A stretch of 45,640 nt of DNA. It comes from Anaerococcus sp. AGMB09787 (GTDB lineage Bacteria; Bacillota; Clostridia; Tissierellales; Peptoniphilaceae). The stretch spans positions 1-45,640 of the forward strand of contig NZ_JAKZEY010000008.1 in NCBI RefSeq assembly GCF_022808955.1, given 5' to 3'. This document shows, in pieces, positions 24,776 to 34,640 of this stretch (within the stretch, counting starts at the first letter, position 1; each line of letters begins with the position of its first letter). The notes beneath the pieces were generated by a model. It was not told the DNA's origin, made no database searches, and saw nothing but the letters and a program-made list of their open reading frames with translations. Made by a program: the position numbers and the translations under genes.

Positions 24776-26137
24776 CTACCTATCAAGAAATAAAGCTTTC
24801 TTTGTTAAAAACTTTATTATTTCTTCTTTGTCATTTGCAATAACTTCGTCCTCAACTAGATTTTCTATATATGATAGGCTCTCTCCTATAATTTTACCTT
24901 CTTTATATCCAATTTCCTTAAGGTCATTGCCATTAATAGCAAGCTTTGATCTTTTTATAGGAATATTTGATGCTTTTACTTCATCTATTAGTTGCCTTGC
25001 TCTATCTATATTTTCTATATTGGGCTTAGATGTTGATAGGGTATCTGCCATCTGTAGGTCAAGTAATTTTCTAAAAGTCTCTTCTCCCATCATCCTTAGG
25101 TGCTTCCTAACAGACTTTTTAGTGTAAGTATTGGCAGAATCCATGTGCCTTAGGGAAAGGATCTTTACTTCTTCAATTATTTTCTTGGGATAATGAAGCT
25201 TTCTTAGTCTATTGTCTATTATCTTCTCACTATCTAGAGGATGGCCAAAGAACCTCCCCTCACCCCTCTCATCTATAAACATAGTAGAAACCTTGCCCGT
25301 ATCATGGAAAAGTCCTGCAAGTCTTAGGGCTAAGTCAGAAGGAAGCTTATCCAAGACCGAAAGACTATGGTCAAATAAGTCCATATGATGGAAGGATGAA
25401 TGTTGGTCAAAGCCAACCATGGCCTTGACTTCTGGAAGGATATAGGAAAGGAGTCCCAACTCATATAAGATCCTTATCCCCCTAGATGGCTTATCTGCAA
25501 GGAGGATTTTGGAAAGCTCATCCCTAATCCTATCGGCCGATATGGATTCTATTTCTGATGCCCTATCCCTTATAGCACTTTTTAGGTCGTCTTCTATATA
25601 AAAGCCTAGGGTTGTAGCAAACCTAACAGACCTCATGGAGCGTAACATATCTTCTCCTATCCTCTCATAGGGATCTCCTACTGTCCTAAGAATTTTCTTC
25701 CCTAGGTCATACTTCCCACCAAAGGGGTCTATTATCTCTCCCTTCCTATAGGCCATAGCATTTATGGTAAAGTCCCTTCTTTGTAGGTCTTCATAGATGG
25801 AGTCAGAATAGTTAACCCCATCAGGGTGTCTCTTGTCCTTGTAAGAACCATCCTTCCTAAATGTCGTAATTTCGTAGCCTATAGACTTATCTATAACCTT
25901 GATAGTCCCATACTTTTGGCCAAAGCCTATGACTTTTTTATCAGAAAAGATCCTTCTTATATCATCAGGTCTTGCCCTTGTGGTTATATCTATATCATAA
26001 ACTTCTCTACCAAGAAGGTAGTCTCTGATGCAGCCACCTACAAGATAGGATTCATAGCCTTCATCTTCTAGCCTAGCTAGTATATGTTTATAGGGAAGGC
26101 CTAGGTCAATCTCTTCGTGTTTTGTCATTTTTATCAA
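24776..26137 (-). CDS. cca: CCA-adding tRNA nucleotidyltransferase with HD domain
   Basis: Adds or repairs the 3' CCA of tRNAs (453 aa). Seen: nucleotidyltransferase motif YLVGGCIRDYLLGREVYDIDITT (Gly-Gly and two metal-binding Asp, near 32-54), template-type motif DLQRRDFTINAMAYR, neck domain GGKYDLGKKILRTVGDP, and an HD domain with LRLAGLFHDTGK (His-Asp) and HM-D ligands. It overlaps the end of the cdaR-like gene. Start is uncertain: TTG 26137 has AGGA six bases upstream, while ATG 26128 has none; either differs by three residues only. Confidence 0.93.
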   Translation of the reverse strand: MIKMTKHEEIDLGLPYKHILARLEDEGYESYLVGGCIRDYLLGREVYDIDITTRARPDDIRRIFSDKKVIGFGQKYGTIKVIDKSIGYEITTFRKDGSYKDKRHPDGVNYSDSIYEDLQRRDFTINAMAYRKGEIIDPFGGKYDLGKKILRTVGDPYERIGEDMLRSMRSVRFATTLGFYIEDDLKSAIRDRASEIESISADRIRDELSKILLADKPSRGIRILYELGLLSYILPEVKAMVGFDQHSSFHHMDLFDHSLSVLDKLPSDLALRLAGLFHDTGKVSTMFIDERGEGRFFGHPLDSEKIIDNRLRKLHYPKKIIEEVKILSLRHMDSANTYTKKSVRKHLRMMGEETFRKLLDLQMADTLSTSKPNIENIDRARQLIDEVKASNIPIKRSKLAINGNDLKEIGYKEGKIIGESLSYIENLVEDEVIANDKEEIIKFLTKKALFLDR

Positions 26138-27056
26138 CCATTATCCTGTATTTTACCTTATCTTCCTCATCATAAATCTCTATGCCGTCAGGGAGGTTTA
26201 GGCTAATATAGCCAGTCTTATCAAACTTGATATTTGATACATCTACAGGATTTGTTTTGATGGAAGTTAAGTCCTTCATGGCCTTGGTTGTTCCCTTTAC
26301 TATAACTTCATCTGGACTTACACTCTTTAGGGTAACCTCATAATCGTCTGCCACTTTTCCACTTGTTATAAGATCGACCTTGATAGATTTGGTTTCGCTT
26401 ACAAGAAAGGAGATATTAATATCCTTGGCACTTTGCTCAAGCTCTCCTAGGGGTTTTCCGTCTTTGGATAGGATATTTATATTTATATTGTGCATCTTGG
26501 AATCAAGGTATTCTTCCCTATCAATATGGACTTCAGCCCTATCGACATTGTTGATTTGAGATACTGGCCCCTTGACTGTAACTTCCTTTATGCTTTGGTC
26601 AATGACTTCAATATTTCTCTCTTTTTTTAGGGTGTCATCGATTACTAGGTTAATTGGTAATTTCTTTTCTATAACCTTTTGGACATTGACATTTATTTCC
26701 TTGGGTTCAGTCTTTTCAATATTTACTCCATTTGGTGTGTCTACTTTGACTGGGACGCTTTGGACACCTTCCTTGACATCCCCTATGTCAATGCTCGCTT
26801 GGATATCATTTGACTTAAGACCTACTATGTTATCCCTGGATCCTTCTATCTCGACATTTATATCTGCAATTTCGTCTATACCAATTATTGTATAGCCCTT
26901 TTCTTCAAGCTTTTCCTTGTTTTTAATAAGGACTTCTTGACCCCTAAAGTTTCTTGTAACTGAAGGATTAGATGAAGTTGTTACAAAGGCCCACATTACA
27001 AAGGCTAGGAGTATAGAAAGTGCTATTAGCTGTAATTCGTGTTTATTTTCCTTCAT
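26106..27056 (-). CDS. cdaR: CdaR/YbbR-domain protein, regulator of the diadenylate cyclase
   Basis: Membrane-anchored protein (316 aa) with an N-terminal helix (LQLIALSILLAFVMWAFVTT) and three to four YbbR repeats outside the cell, seen as repeated patterns such as LPINLVID, VKVDTPNGVNIEKTEPKEINV and VTLKSVSPDEVIVKG. YbbR proteins encoded next to cdaA bind and control the cyclase. The start overlaps the end of cdaA by 14 bases. In many Firmicutes glmM follows; here cca follows instead. Confidence 0.9.
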   Translation of the reverse strand: MKENKHELQLIALSILLAFVMWAFVTTSSNPSVTRNFRGQEVLIKNKEKLEEKGYTIIGIDEIADINVEIEGSRDNIVGLKSNDIQASIDIGDVKEGVQSVPVKVDTPNGVNIEKTEPKEINVNVQKVIEKKLPINLVIDDTLKKERNIEVIDQSIKEVTVKGPVSQINNVDRAEVHIDREEYLDSKMHNININILSKDGKPLGELEQSAKDINISFLVSETKSIKVDLITSGKVADDYEVTLKSVSPDEVIVKGTTKAMKDLTSIKTNPVDVSNIKFDKTGYISLNLPDGIEIYDEEDKVKYRIMVDKNDKTRRD

Positions 27057-27867
27057 CTTCTGCCCCCTTCTTTAAAAGAATATTTGAAGCTCCTGTATTA
27101 ACTAGCTCCTTCATAAGCTTAATCTTTAATGATTCCTCATCAAAATACCTGTTTATCTTGCCATTTTCTGCTACAGAAATATTTCCTGTCTCCTCTGATA
27201 CAACTACTACTAGGCAGTCGGATTTTTCTGAAATCCCTATTGCTGCCCTATGCCTGGTACCTAGTTCTTTTGAGATGGTATTGGATGGGGAAAGTGGCAA
27301 GTAGCAGGCTGCTGCAGCAATCTTATTTTCTCTAATAATCACAGCTCCATCATGGAGTGGAGTATTAGGGATAAAGATATTTATCAAAAGCTCACTTGAT
27401 ATTTCTCCGTCTATCTTTGTTCCACTTTCCATAATATCAGAAAGACCAACTTCCCTCTCTAAGACCACCAAGGCTCCGATTTTTTGCCTAGATAGGGAGC
27501 TCATAGCAGAAACAAGTTCATTGACAGACCTCTCATTCCTATCTTCCTTGTCAAAGGAAAAAATTGACCTACCACGACCCAATCTCTCCAGGGCTGACCT
27601 AAGCTCTGGTTGGAAGACTACTATTATAAATACTAGGGCAACGGTTAGAAATTGGTTCATGACCCATGATACAGTATTCAAATTAAAAATATCTGCCACC
27701 GAAGCAAAAATAAGCACAAAAATCAAGCCCTTTAGAACCTGCTCAGCACGAGTATTTCTAAGAAGGGAAAATAGCTTATAAATAACAAAGGCAATAATCG
27801 CTATGTCTATAACATCAGTAACCCTTATTATAGTTAAGGATGCTATAATGTTCTCCAAAAAATTCAT
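27043..27867 (-). CDS. cdaA: Diadenylate cyclase CdaA (c-di-AMP synthase)
   Basis: Makes c-di-AMP from two ATP, a signal for potassium and osmotic balance (274 aa). Seen: three N-terminal membrane helices (about residues 10-80) and a DAC domain with the catalytic LHDGAVII and LGTRHRAAIG motifs (Asp-Gly-Ala and Arg-His-Arg), both intact. AAGGAGG precedes ATG 27867. First gene of the block that runs through cdaR, cca, tig, clpP and clpX; no terminator is seen between these genes. Confidence 0.96.
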   Translation of the reverse strand: MNFLENIIASLTIIRVTDVIDIAIIAFVIYKLFSLLRNTRAEQVLKGLIFVLIFASVADIFNLNTVSWVMNQFLTVALVFIIVVFQPELRSALERLGRGRSIFSFDKEDRNERSVNELVSAMSSLSRQKIGALVVLEREVGLSDIMESGTKIDGEISSELLINIFIPNTPLHDGAVIIRENKIAAAACYLPLSPSNTISKELGTRHRAAIGISEKSDCLVVVVSEETGNISVAENGKINRYFDEESLKIKLMKELVNTGASNILLKKGAEDEGK

Positions 27868-27992
27868 ACTTCCTCCTTATATTATCGTACTTTTTTAAAG
27901 GATTATTGGTAGGAATGATAGAGCAAAAATCTATGTGAATAATATTTTTCTCATGTCTATAAATTTCCCACCAAGTCCCAGTCCTTATATGC

Positions 27993-28034
27993 AAAAATCG
28001 CCTTAAGTAAGGGATAACCCTCGACTTAGGCGAC
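27993..28034 (-). terminator. Terminator after the ZIP transporter gene
   Basis: Minus strand: TCGCCTAAGT ... ACTTAAGGCGA stem with one bulged A, an inner AGGG/CCCT stem, then TTTTTGC. Ends the malQ-glgP-ZIP operon. Confidence 0.85.
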
Positions 28035-28049
28035 TCTTCTTTTATATTC

Positions 28050-28841
28050 TTATCCCAAAGCTACATCTAATACCATCATTACCAAAAATCCTATTGAAAA
28101 ACCAATAGTTCCTACGTTGGTGTGGGCTTCTCCCTCTCCTGTCGCTTCTGGAATTAACTCCTCTACTACTACATAGAACATAGCTCCAGCAGCAAAGGCT
28201 AAAAGGTAAGGTAGGATTGGAATCATGATTGTTGATAGGAGAATAGTTATGATTGCTGCTATTGGCTCAACTGCTCCTGATAGCACTCCTTGTCCAAAGG
28301 CCTTATTCTTATCAACTCCCACCGACCTAAGGGGCATGGATATTATAGCTCCTTCTGGGAAGTTTTGGATAGCTATACCTATTGATAGGACTATAGCTTG
28401 GGTAAGGCTAACCTCGCTACCATAGATAGCTCCAGCAAAGGTAACTCCAACCGCCATTCCCTCTGGGATATTGTGGATTACCACTGCCAAGACCATCATG
28501 GTTGTCTTTCTTAGAGATTCGTTCTTTGGTCCTTCTGGCAAGTCAGAATCAATATGTTGGTGGGGAATTGCATTATCCAAGAATAGCAAGAATATTATTC
28601 CCACCATAAAACCTATAACAGCTGGTATGAAGCTCATCCTCCCCATATCTCCTTCTGCCATATCAATAGCAGGGATTAGGAGGGACCAGATGGATGCGGC
28701 TACCATTACACCAGCAGCAAATCCTGAGAGGGATTTTTGAACCTTTATACTTAGTTCATCCTTCATTACATAGACCAAGGCTGCCCCAAGACTCGTTCCT
28801 ATAAAGGGAATCAAGAGTCCTATTATCGCCTGTAAATTCAT
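28050..28841 (-). CDS. ZIP-family divalent metal transporter
   Basis: Membrane importer (263 aa) of the ZIP/GufA type, moving Zn2+ or related divalent ions into the cytosol. Seen: eight hydrophobic segments, the metal-site helices VIHNIPEGMAVGV (His-Asn-x-x-Glu-Gly) and IAIQNFPEGAIIS, and a His-containing loop AIPHQHIDSD. Its ATG overlaps the glgP stop (ATGA), so it is co-translated with glycogen phosphorylase. Metal specificity cannot be read from the sequence. A metabolic link to glycogen use is not obvious. Confidence 0.92.
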   Translation of the reverse strand: MNLQAIIGLLIPFIGTSLGAALVYVMKDELSIKVQKSLSGFAAGVMVAASIWSLLIPAIDMAEGDMGRMSFIPAVIGFMVGIIFLLFLDNAIPHQHIDSDLPEGPKNESLRKTTMMVLAVVIHNIPEGMAVGVTFAGAIYGSEVSLTQAIVLSIGIAIQNFPEGAIISMPLRSVGVDKNKAFGQGVLSGAVEPIAAIITILLSTIMIPILPYLLAFAAGAMFYVVVEELIPEATGEGEAHTNVGTIGFSIGFLVMMVLDVALG

Positions 28842-31231
28842 TTAAGGCCATCCTCCTTATCTATCTTCCAAATATCATCGGCATAGTTTAAGATAGTCCT
28901 ATCTGATGAGAAGAAGCCTGCATTGGCTATATTAATCAACATCTTCCTAGACCAGTCTAACTTGTCCCTATAGGCTTCGTTTATTCTTTCGTGGGCCTTC
29001 TTGTAGGAAGCAAAGTCCTTAAGGAGGTAGTATTGGTCTCCCCTAGATCCACCTTGTGGGTTGACTAGCTCGTTGTAGATGTCTAGGAACATATAGGAGT
29101 CATTGTCGTTAAATTCTCCACTAACTAGACTATCAACTACATCAGAAATGTCAGGATCTTTTCTATAGTATTCTACTGGATTGTAGGTTGATGCGATTTG
29201 GTTAAGTTCGTCTACTGTAGCTCCAAATCTAAAGTTGTTTTCTTCTCCAGCCCTATCGTATATTTCGATATTAGCTCCATCTAGGGTACCTAGGGTCAAG
29301 GCCCCATTTAGCATGAATTTCATATTACCAGTACCTGATGCTTCCTTACCTGCTGTAGAAATTTGCTCAGATATATCAGCTGCTGGGAATAGTTTCTCTC
29401 CATATGAAACCCTATAGTTTTGAATGAAGACTACCTTCATTTTTTTGTTTACATCGCTGTCATTATTTACAACCCTAGCTACTTCATTGATAAGTTTAAT
29501 AATCCCCTTGGCTCTAAAGTATCCCGGTGCAGCCTTTCCGCCAAAAATAAAGGTTGTTGGATAGAAGTCCATGTCTGGGTTAGCCTTTAATTTGTGGTAG
29601 AGGTAGATTACATGGAGGATATTTAGGTGTTGCCTCTTGTATTCGTGGATCCTCTTGACTTGGATATCAAATATTGACTCAGGATCAATCTTAATTCCTT
29701 CAGTATCTAGGATATACTTGGCAAGATCTCTCTTCTTTTTTTGTTTGATATCCCATAGTTCATTGAGAGTCTCATCATCTTCCTTGTACTTCTCAAGGCC
29801 CTTAAGGAGATCAAGATTATACTTCCAGTCTTCGTTACCAAGTTTTCTTGATATAAAGTCTGATAGGTCCCTATTAGCATAGACTAGCCACCTTCTAGGT
29901 GTTATACCATTGGTCTTGTTGTTAAACTTTTCTGGGTAGCACTTGTACCAGTGGTTGAAGGTTTCACCTTTTAGGATTTTAGTATGGATTTCAGCAACAC
30001 CATTTACAGAAAATCCTACATAGATAGCGAGATTTGCCATATGAACTTGGTCATATCTAACAATTCTATATGGGTCGATGGATTCTTCTGATAGGCCCTT
30101 GGCCTTAAATTCCTTAACAAGCTTGTCATTTATTTTTTCAATAATTTCCATACATCTTGGACTAACTTCTTGGACTATGTCCTTAGACCATTTTTCTAGG
30201 GCCTCTTGCAAGACTGTGTGGTTGGTAAAGGCAAAGACCTTGCGGGCTATGGATAGGGCATCTTCAAAGAAGATTCCATTTTCATCGACAAGAACTCTGA
30301 TTAATTCAGGAATTGCCATAATTGGGTGGGTGTCATTTAGTTGGATGATATGGTACTTGGCAAAGTCTTCAAATTTTAGGTCTTCTGGATAATACTTCTT
30401 GTACTTATCTACCATATCTTGGATAGAAGCTGAGCAGAAGAAGTATTGTTGTTTAAGCCTTAGAAGCTTACCTGCCCTTTGCATATCGTTAGGGTAAAGG
30501 ACCCTAGTTATATCCTCTGCACGGTTTTTCTCGCTAACTGCTTGGTCGTATTCATAGTTGTTAAATTTTTGGAAGTCAAACTCTTGGAAGGGTTCACTTT
30601 GCCAAAGTCTTAGGGTGTTTACTACTCCATTTTGATAGCCTAGGACAGGCATATCGAAAGGAACAGCCTTGACTTGTTGATCCCTAAATTTTACGATCTT
30701 TGAGTCACTATCAACCCTGATTGACCAGGCATCTCCATCCTTTAGCCAGCTATCGCCTTGTTCAACTTGGAAGCCGTTTTTGATACTTTGCTTAAAGATT
30801 CCTTCCCTATACCTAACTCCATAGCCGTACATATTTAGGTTTTGGCTAGCAGCTGAGTCCATAAAGCAGGCAGCAAGTCTACCAAGACCCCCATTACCAA
30901 GGGCTGCATCATCTTCGTAGTTCTCGATTGATTCAAAGTCGATGCCTATTTCATCTAGGAGTTCCTTAACTTCATCATAGATACCAAGGTTTATTAGGTT
31001 GTTACCTAGGGACCTTCCTATCAAGAATTCAGCACTAAAGTAATAGGCCTTTCTTTGGTTACGGGTCTTTCTCTTACACTCTCTCCATTCTTCATTAATA
31101 AGTTCCATTATAGTATCTGATAGAGCCTTGTACCTATCCCTATCGCTAGTGTCTTCAAAGCTCTTTAAGGTAATTCTTTGGAGATTTTCAATATAATTAT
31201 CTACAAATTTGTTCTTCTTAAGCTTGTCCAT
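28838..31231 (-). CDS. glgP: Glycogen/starch phosphorylase
   Basis: PLP enzyme (797 aa, normal length) that releases glucose-1-phosphate from alpha-1,4-glucans. Seen: NGGLGRLAACFMDSAASQ, QLNDTHPIMAIPELIR, FIFGGKAAPGYFRAK, and the PLP-lysine region EASGTGNMKFMLNGALTLGTLDGANIEI (Lys in GNMKF). ATG 31231 is chosen over the in-frame ATG 31246 because GGGAGG lies eight bases before 31231. The start lies inside the last codons of malQ. Works with 4-alpha-glucanotransferase to mobilise storage or imported glucans. No glycogen synthesis genes are in the window. Confidence 0.95.
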   Translation of the reverse strand: MDKLKKNKFVDNYIENLQRITLKSFEDTSDRDRYKALSDTIMELINEEWRECKRKTRNQRKAYYFSAEFLIGRSLGNNLINLGIYDEVKELLDEIGIDFESIENYEDDAALGNGGLGRLAACFMDSAASQNLNMYGYGVRYREGIFKQSIKNGFQVEQGDSWLKDGDAWSIRVDSDSKIVKFRDQQVKAVPFDMPVLGYQNGVVNTLRLWQSEPFQEFDFQKFNNYEYDQAVSEKNRAEDITRVLYPNDMQRAGKLLRLKQQYFFCSASIQDMVDKYKKYYPEDLKFEDFAKYHIIQLNDTHPIMAIPELIRVLVDENGIFFEDALSIARKVFAFTNHTVLQEALEKWSKDIVQEVSPRCMEIIEKINDKLVKEFKAKGLSEESIDPYRIVRYDQVHMANLAIYVGFSVNGVAEIHTKILKGETFNHWYKCYPEKFNNKTNGITPRRWLVYANRDLSDFISRKLGNEDWKYNLDLLKGLEKYKEDDETLNELWDIKQKKKRDLAKYILDTEGIKIDPESIFDIQVKRIHEYKRQHLNILHVIYLYHKLKANPDMDFYPTTFIFGGKAAPGYFRAKGIIKLINEVARVVNNDSDVNKKMKVVFIQNYRVSYGEKLFPAADISEQISTAGKEASGTGNMKFMLNGALTLGTLDGANIEIYDRAGEENNFRFGATVDELNQIASTYNPVEYYRKDPDISDVVDSLVSGEFNDNDSYMFLDIYNELVNPQGGSRGDQYYLLKDFASYKKAHERINEAYRDKLDWSRKMLINIANAGFFSSDRTILNYADDIWKIDKEDGLK

Positions 31232-32738
31232 GGTTAAACCTCCCATATAGTTTTGCCATATTTTTTATCTTTTTTGCTAGATCATCATCAAAATCTTCTT
31301 CTAGGCACCTCCACTTCCAATTAATACCGAGAGTTGCAGGAGAATTTATCTTGCTATCATTACCAAATCCAAGGAAGTCTTGGAATTCGAATACCGCTAC
31401 ATCACTTACAGAAGCCATAAGAGCCCTATTTATCTTCCATAGTCTCTCCTTGTTATCTTCTGTATCTAGGTCAAAATACAAGTTAATTAGTTCATTTAGA
31501 GCATCATCTGCATTTTCTAAAAAGCCCATCAAGGTATCACTATCATGGGTTGAGGCATAAACAACAGAATTTCTCTCGTAATTATGAGGCAAGTAGTCGC
31601 TATCAAAATTTTCACCAAAGGAAAACTGGATTACATTCATACCTGGAAATGCATAATAATCTTTTAGCTCATTCACTTCATCCGTTATATAGCCTAAGTC
31701 TTCAGCTATAAAGCAAGCTGCTGGGAATTTTGCCCTTACCCTATCAAATAGTTCATAAGGCTTGCCCTTTTGCCATTCACCAAATCTCGCATTGTCATCT
31801 TCTGCAGGAATTGAGTAGTAGGCTTCAAAGCCTCTAAAATGATCTAACCTCAATATATCATAAAGTCTAAGACTTGATCCTATCCTCTTTATCCAAAAGT
31901 CATAGTCACTTTCTGCTAGCTTCTTCCAGTCATAGAGGGGATTTCCCCATAGCTGACCATCTTGTGAATAGGCATCTGGAGGAGCACCACCTACCTTGAT
32001 AGGCTCCTTTGTATCTGGGTTAAGTTGTAAAATATCTGAATTGACCCAGGCATCCACTGAATCTAAGGCCACATAAATAGGAAGATCTCCTATGATTTTG
32101 ATCTCTTTCCTATTGGCATATTCCTTTAACTTTTGCCATTGGCTAAAAAATTCATATTGGATAAAGACATAAAAATCAATCAAGTCCTTATTTTCCCTCT
32201 TGAACTTATTAAGGGCAGTTTTCTTGCGATTTTTGAGATCATCCTCCCACTCAAGCCAGGATACATCAAATTTCTCATGTTTGATTGCCATAAATAAGGC
32301 ATAGTCATCTAGCCAATAAGCTTCCTTTTTTCTAAAGGCTACTATCTCCTTCTTTAGACTATCCTTGGCCTTATCGTAGGCCTTTTCCAAGATCCTATAC
32401 CTTAGGTTGTATTGGATGCCATAGTCTACAAACCTAGCCTTATCGCCAAAGTTTAAGTTCTCTAACTCTTCTTTTTCCAAAAGTCCTTCTTCTATTAGTA
32501 TATCCAAGTCAATAAAGTAGGGATTACCAGCAAAGGATGAAAATGACTGATAAGGACTATCCCCATAAGAAGTAGGTCCCAGGGGTAATATTTGCCAATA
32601 TTTGATGCCAGCATCTGACAGGAAGTCAACAGCATCATAGGCCGCCTCTCCAAAGGTCCCTATTCCATAATTAGATGGAAGAGAAAATATTGGCAGGATT
32701 ACCCCGTTACCCCTTTCTAGTCTTTTTTGTTTTTCCAT
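31218..32738 (-). CDS. malQ: 4-alpha-glucanotransferase (amylomaltase)
   Basis: GH77 disproportionating enzyme (506 aa) that transfers alpha-1,4-glucan segments and frees glucose. Seen: N-terminal RGNGVILPIFSLPSNYGIGTFG, DLPIYVALDSVDAW, nucleophile region LRLDHFRGFEAYYSIPA (Asp), acid/base FIAEDLGYIT (Glu) and ASTHDSDTLMGF (Asp), and GINWKWR near the C-terminus. GAGAGG precedes ATG 32738, two bases after the stop of the upstream gene. With glgP downstream it forms a glucan-degradation pair. Confidence 0.95.
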   Translation of the reverse strand: MEKQKRLERGNGVILPIFSLPSNYGIGTFGEAAYDAVDFLSDAGIKYWQILPLGPTSYGDSPYQSFSSFAGNPYFIDLDILIEEGLLEKEELENLNFGDKARFVDYGIQYNLRYRILEKAYDKAKDSLKKEIVAFRKKEAYWLDDYALFMAIKHEKFDVSWLEWEDDLKNRKKTALNKFKRENKDLIDFYVFIQYEFFSQWQKLKEYANRKEIKIIGDLPIYVALDSVDAWVNSDILQLNPDTKEPIKVGGAPPDAYSQDGQLWGNPLYDWKKLAESDYDFWIKRIGSSLRLYDILRLDHFRGFEAYYSIPAEDDNARFGEWQKGKPYELFDRVRAKFPAACFIAEDLGYITDEVNELKDYYAFPGMNVIQFSFGENFDSDYLPHNYERNSVVYASTHDSDTLMGFLENADDALNELINLYFDLDTEDNKERLWKINRALMASVSDVAVFEFQDFLGFGNDSKINSPATLGINWKWRCLEEDFDDDLAKKIKNMAKLYGRFNHGQA

Positions 32739-32740
32739 TA

Positions 32741-33349
32741 TTACCTCTCACTAAAATATATTAAACCACTGTAGTCTCTAAATTGCTTATTAAAGTCTTC
32801 CAGATAAAACTTGTAGGGCTTACCCCAACTAGATACAACGACCTCGTGCTTGCCCTTGACCTTATTAAGCTCAGTTATACATAGACCATGGTGGCGCATA
32901 ACCCTTATGTCATTTGATATCCAATTAATTAGAATCGGTGGGCTATCATAAGCTAAAGCCTCCTCTATAAAGGCAATCTTCTTTCCTAGAGGTCGTCTTA
33001 TAAGGGTGTTTTCACTTAATCTCTTACTTTTTAACTCTATACCCATATCATCTCTTACGAGCTCTAGCCTACGATCGAGCCTCCCTACTGTAGAGACTCC
33101 ATTAATCAAAGGTCTTATCCTCCTATAAAAATAATATTGGTATTCATTGTAGATATCTATGTCTATCTTCCTATCCCTATGGAAGAGATAGAAGTATACA
33201 TTGGTAAAGGCTGTTACAACACAGGACCTGTCCCTAAAGAATTGAGATACCCCCTTGGCTCCTAGGGAATTTTGGTAGCCACCATAGAGGATCTTGCCAT
33301 TTTCGATCACAGGGACAAATTCTCCATATCCTGACCTAATTAGCTTCAT
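32741..33349 (-). CDS. Unknown protein with papain/C39-like Cys-His pattern
   Basis: No family recognised with confidence (202 aa, no signal peptide or membrane helix). The order of conserved-looking residues resembles papain-fold cysteine peptidases: Cys43 in RDRSCVVTAFTNVYFYLF at the start of a hydrophobic helix, His153-His154 in MRHHGLCITELN, and HEVVVSSWGKPYKFY (Trp175-Gly176, with Ser where papain-like enzymes often have Asn). Basic overall. The ATG lies within the end of the AI-2E-type gene (overlap 14 bases) and malQ follows two bases after its stop, so it is part of that operon. Peptidase or peptidase-like regulator is an inference; it could be catalytically inactive. Confidence 0.7.
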   Translation of the reverse strand: MKLIRSGYGEFVPVIENGKILYGGYQNSLGAKGVSQFFRDRSCVVTAFTNVYFYLFHRDRKIDIDIYNEYQYYFYRRIRPLINGVSTVGRLDRRLELVRDDMGIELKSKRLSENTLIRRPLGKKIAFIEEALAYDSPPILINWISNDIRVMRHHGLCITELNKVKGKHEVVVSSWGKPYKFYLEDFNKQFRDYSGLIYFSER

Positions 33350-34544
33350 TATTTTCTACATCTCCCAACATATACGTGATTTTCTTCTTCTCATCTATAT
33401 CTGCTTCATCAATGTTTTTCCTCTCAAGTTTCTTATCAATAAAGTCATGGAAGAGGGTATAAAATATTGAAAATACTGGAATACTTACTAGCATTCCCCA
33501 AATTCCAAATAGGGATCCTCCTATTGATACTGAAGCTAGAACCCAGATAGCAGGAAGACCTATTTGCTCACCAGCCATAGCAGGATAGATGACATTTTCT
33601 TGAATTTGTTGGATAACTATGTCAAATATCAAAAATATAATGGCTTGGGCTGGTGATTCCAAAAATATAATTATTGATGAGAATCCTGCTCCAAGTATTG
33701 GTCCAAAGATTGGTATCAAGTCAGATATACCTATAACAATTGATATCATACCAGCATTAGGTATTCTTAGAATTACCATTCCTATAAAGGTCAGCAGGGA
33801 TAGGGTAAATACTGCTATAAGCCTAGAGAATATATATTCTTTGAAGGTGTTATAGGATAGGGAGAATACCTTGTTTATATAGTCAGCCCTTGGTTCATCA
33901 AAAATAGCATAAAGGATCTTAGTGAAGTTGTTCTTTAGCATCTTCTTGTAAACCAATATGAAAACTGAGAAGAAAAATATGGTAAATAAACTAATAAGTC
34001 TTGATCCTATAGAATTGATAAAGCCTGTTGTAAAGCTTAATACTGAAGAAGAATTTCCTTGTAGGAATGACAAGACATTATTTCTAAATTCAAACCAACT
34101 AAAGGAATTTACAAACTTATAGAAATTATCTGCCAAGTCTTCTGTTGCCTCGTGACTAGCCAAAAATTTATAAAACTCATCTACAAATATAGGCCACTTG
34201 TTAAAGGTTGAAGAAATAACTGATATAATTCTAGGTACTAGTATTTTAAGGATGACAATACCAACCACTATAATCACTATCCAAGATAGGATTAAAGATA
34301 TACCAGAAATCATTTTAGCATTTTTTTCGTTACCAAATCTTTTCTTCAATTTGCCCTCGAAAAAGTTCATAGGAATATTTAAAATATAACCCAAAATCGC
34401 ACCTATAATAAATGGGTTAAGGATTCCTAAGACCTTAATGAACATTTCTTTTATATTTGGAAGATAATAAAGTCCGAAAAATAAAAGTATAGCATAAGTT
34501 ATTAATTTAAATAAGGTTCTTTGATTAATGGTTAACTTATTCAT
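33336..34544 (-). CDS. AI-2E family (PerM-type) transporter, paralog 1
   Basis: Polytopic membrane protein (402 aa) of the AI-2E/PerM family; members are linked to autoinducer export or Na+/H+ exchange, and the substrate here is unknown. Seen: N-terminal helices with IRPFIIGAILGYILNIPMNFFE-type sequence (here LNPFIIGAILGYILNIP), a central soluble domain, then GMISIVIGISDLIPIFGPILG and QIQENVIYPAMAG, the family landmarks. ATG 34544 is chosen over ATG 34556 because GGAGGAG lies just before it. First gene of the malQ-glgP operon. A diverged paralog lies at 37356. Confidence 0.9.
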   Translation of the reverse strand: MNKLTINQRTLFKLITYAILLFFGLYYLPNIKEMFIKVLGILNPFIIGAILGYILNIPMNFFEGKLKKRFGNEKNAKMISGISLILSWIVIIVVGIVILKILVPRIISVISSTFNKWPIFVDEFYKFLASHEATEDLADNFYKFVNSFSWFEFRNNVLSFLQGNSSSVLSFTTGFINSIGSRLISLFTIFFFSVFILVYKKMLKNNFTKILYAIFDEPRADYINKVFSLSYNTFKEYIFSRLIAVFTLSLLTFIGMVILRIPNAGMISIVIGISDLIPIFGPILGAGFSSIIIFLESPAQAIIFLIFDIVIQQIQENVIYPAMAGEQIGLPAIWVLASVSIGGSLFGIWGMLVSIPVFSIFYTLFHDFIDKKLERKNIDEADIDEKKKITYMLGDVENNEAN

Positions 34545-34640
34545 AATCTCCTCCATTCTTTGCTAATTATATAATACCATAAAAGCTAGGTCCTTGCTTT
34601 AAATTGGATTTGTTATAAAATGATTTTGTGAGGAGCTTTT

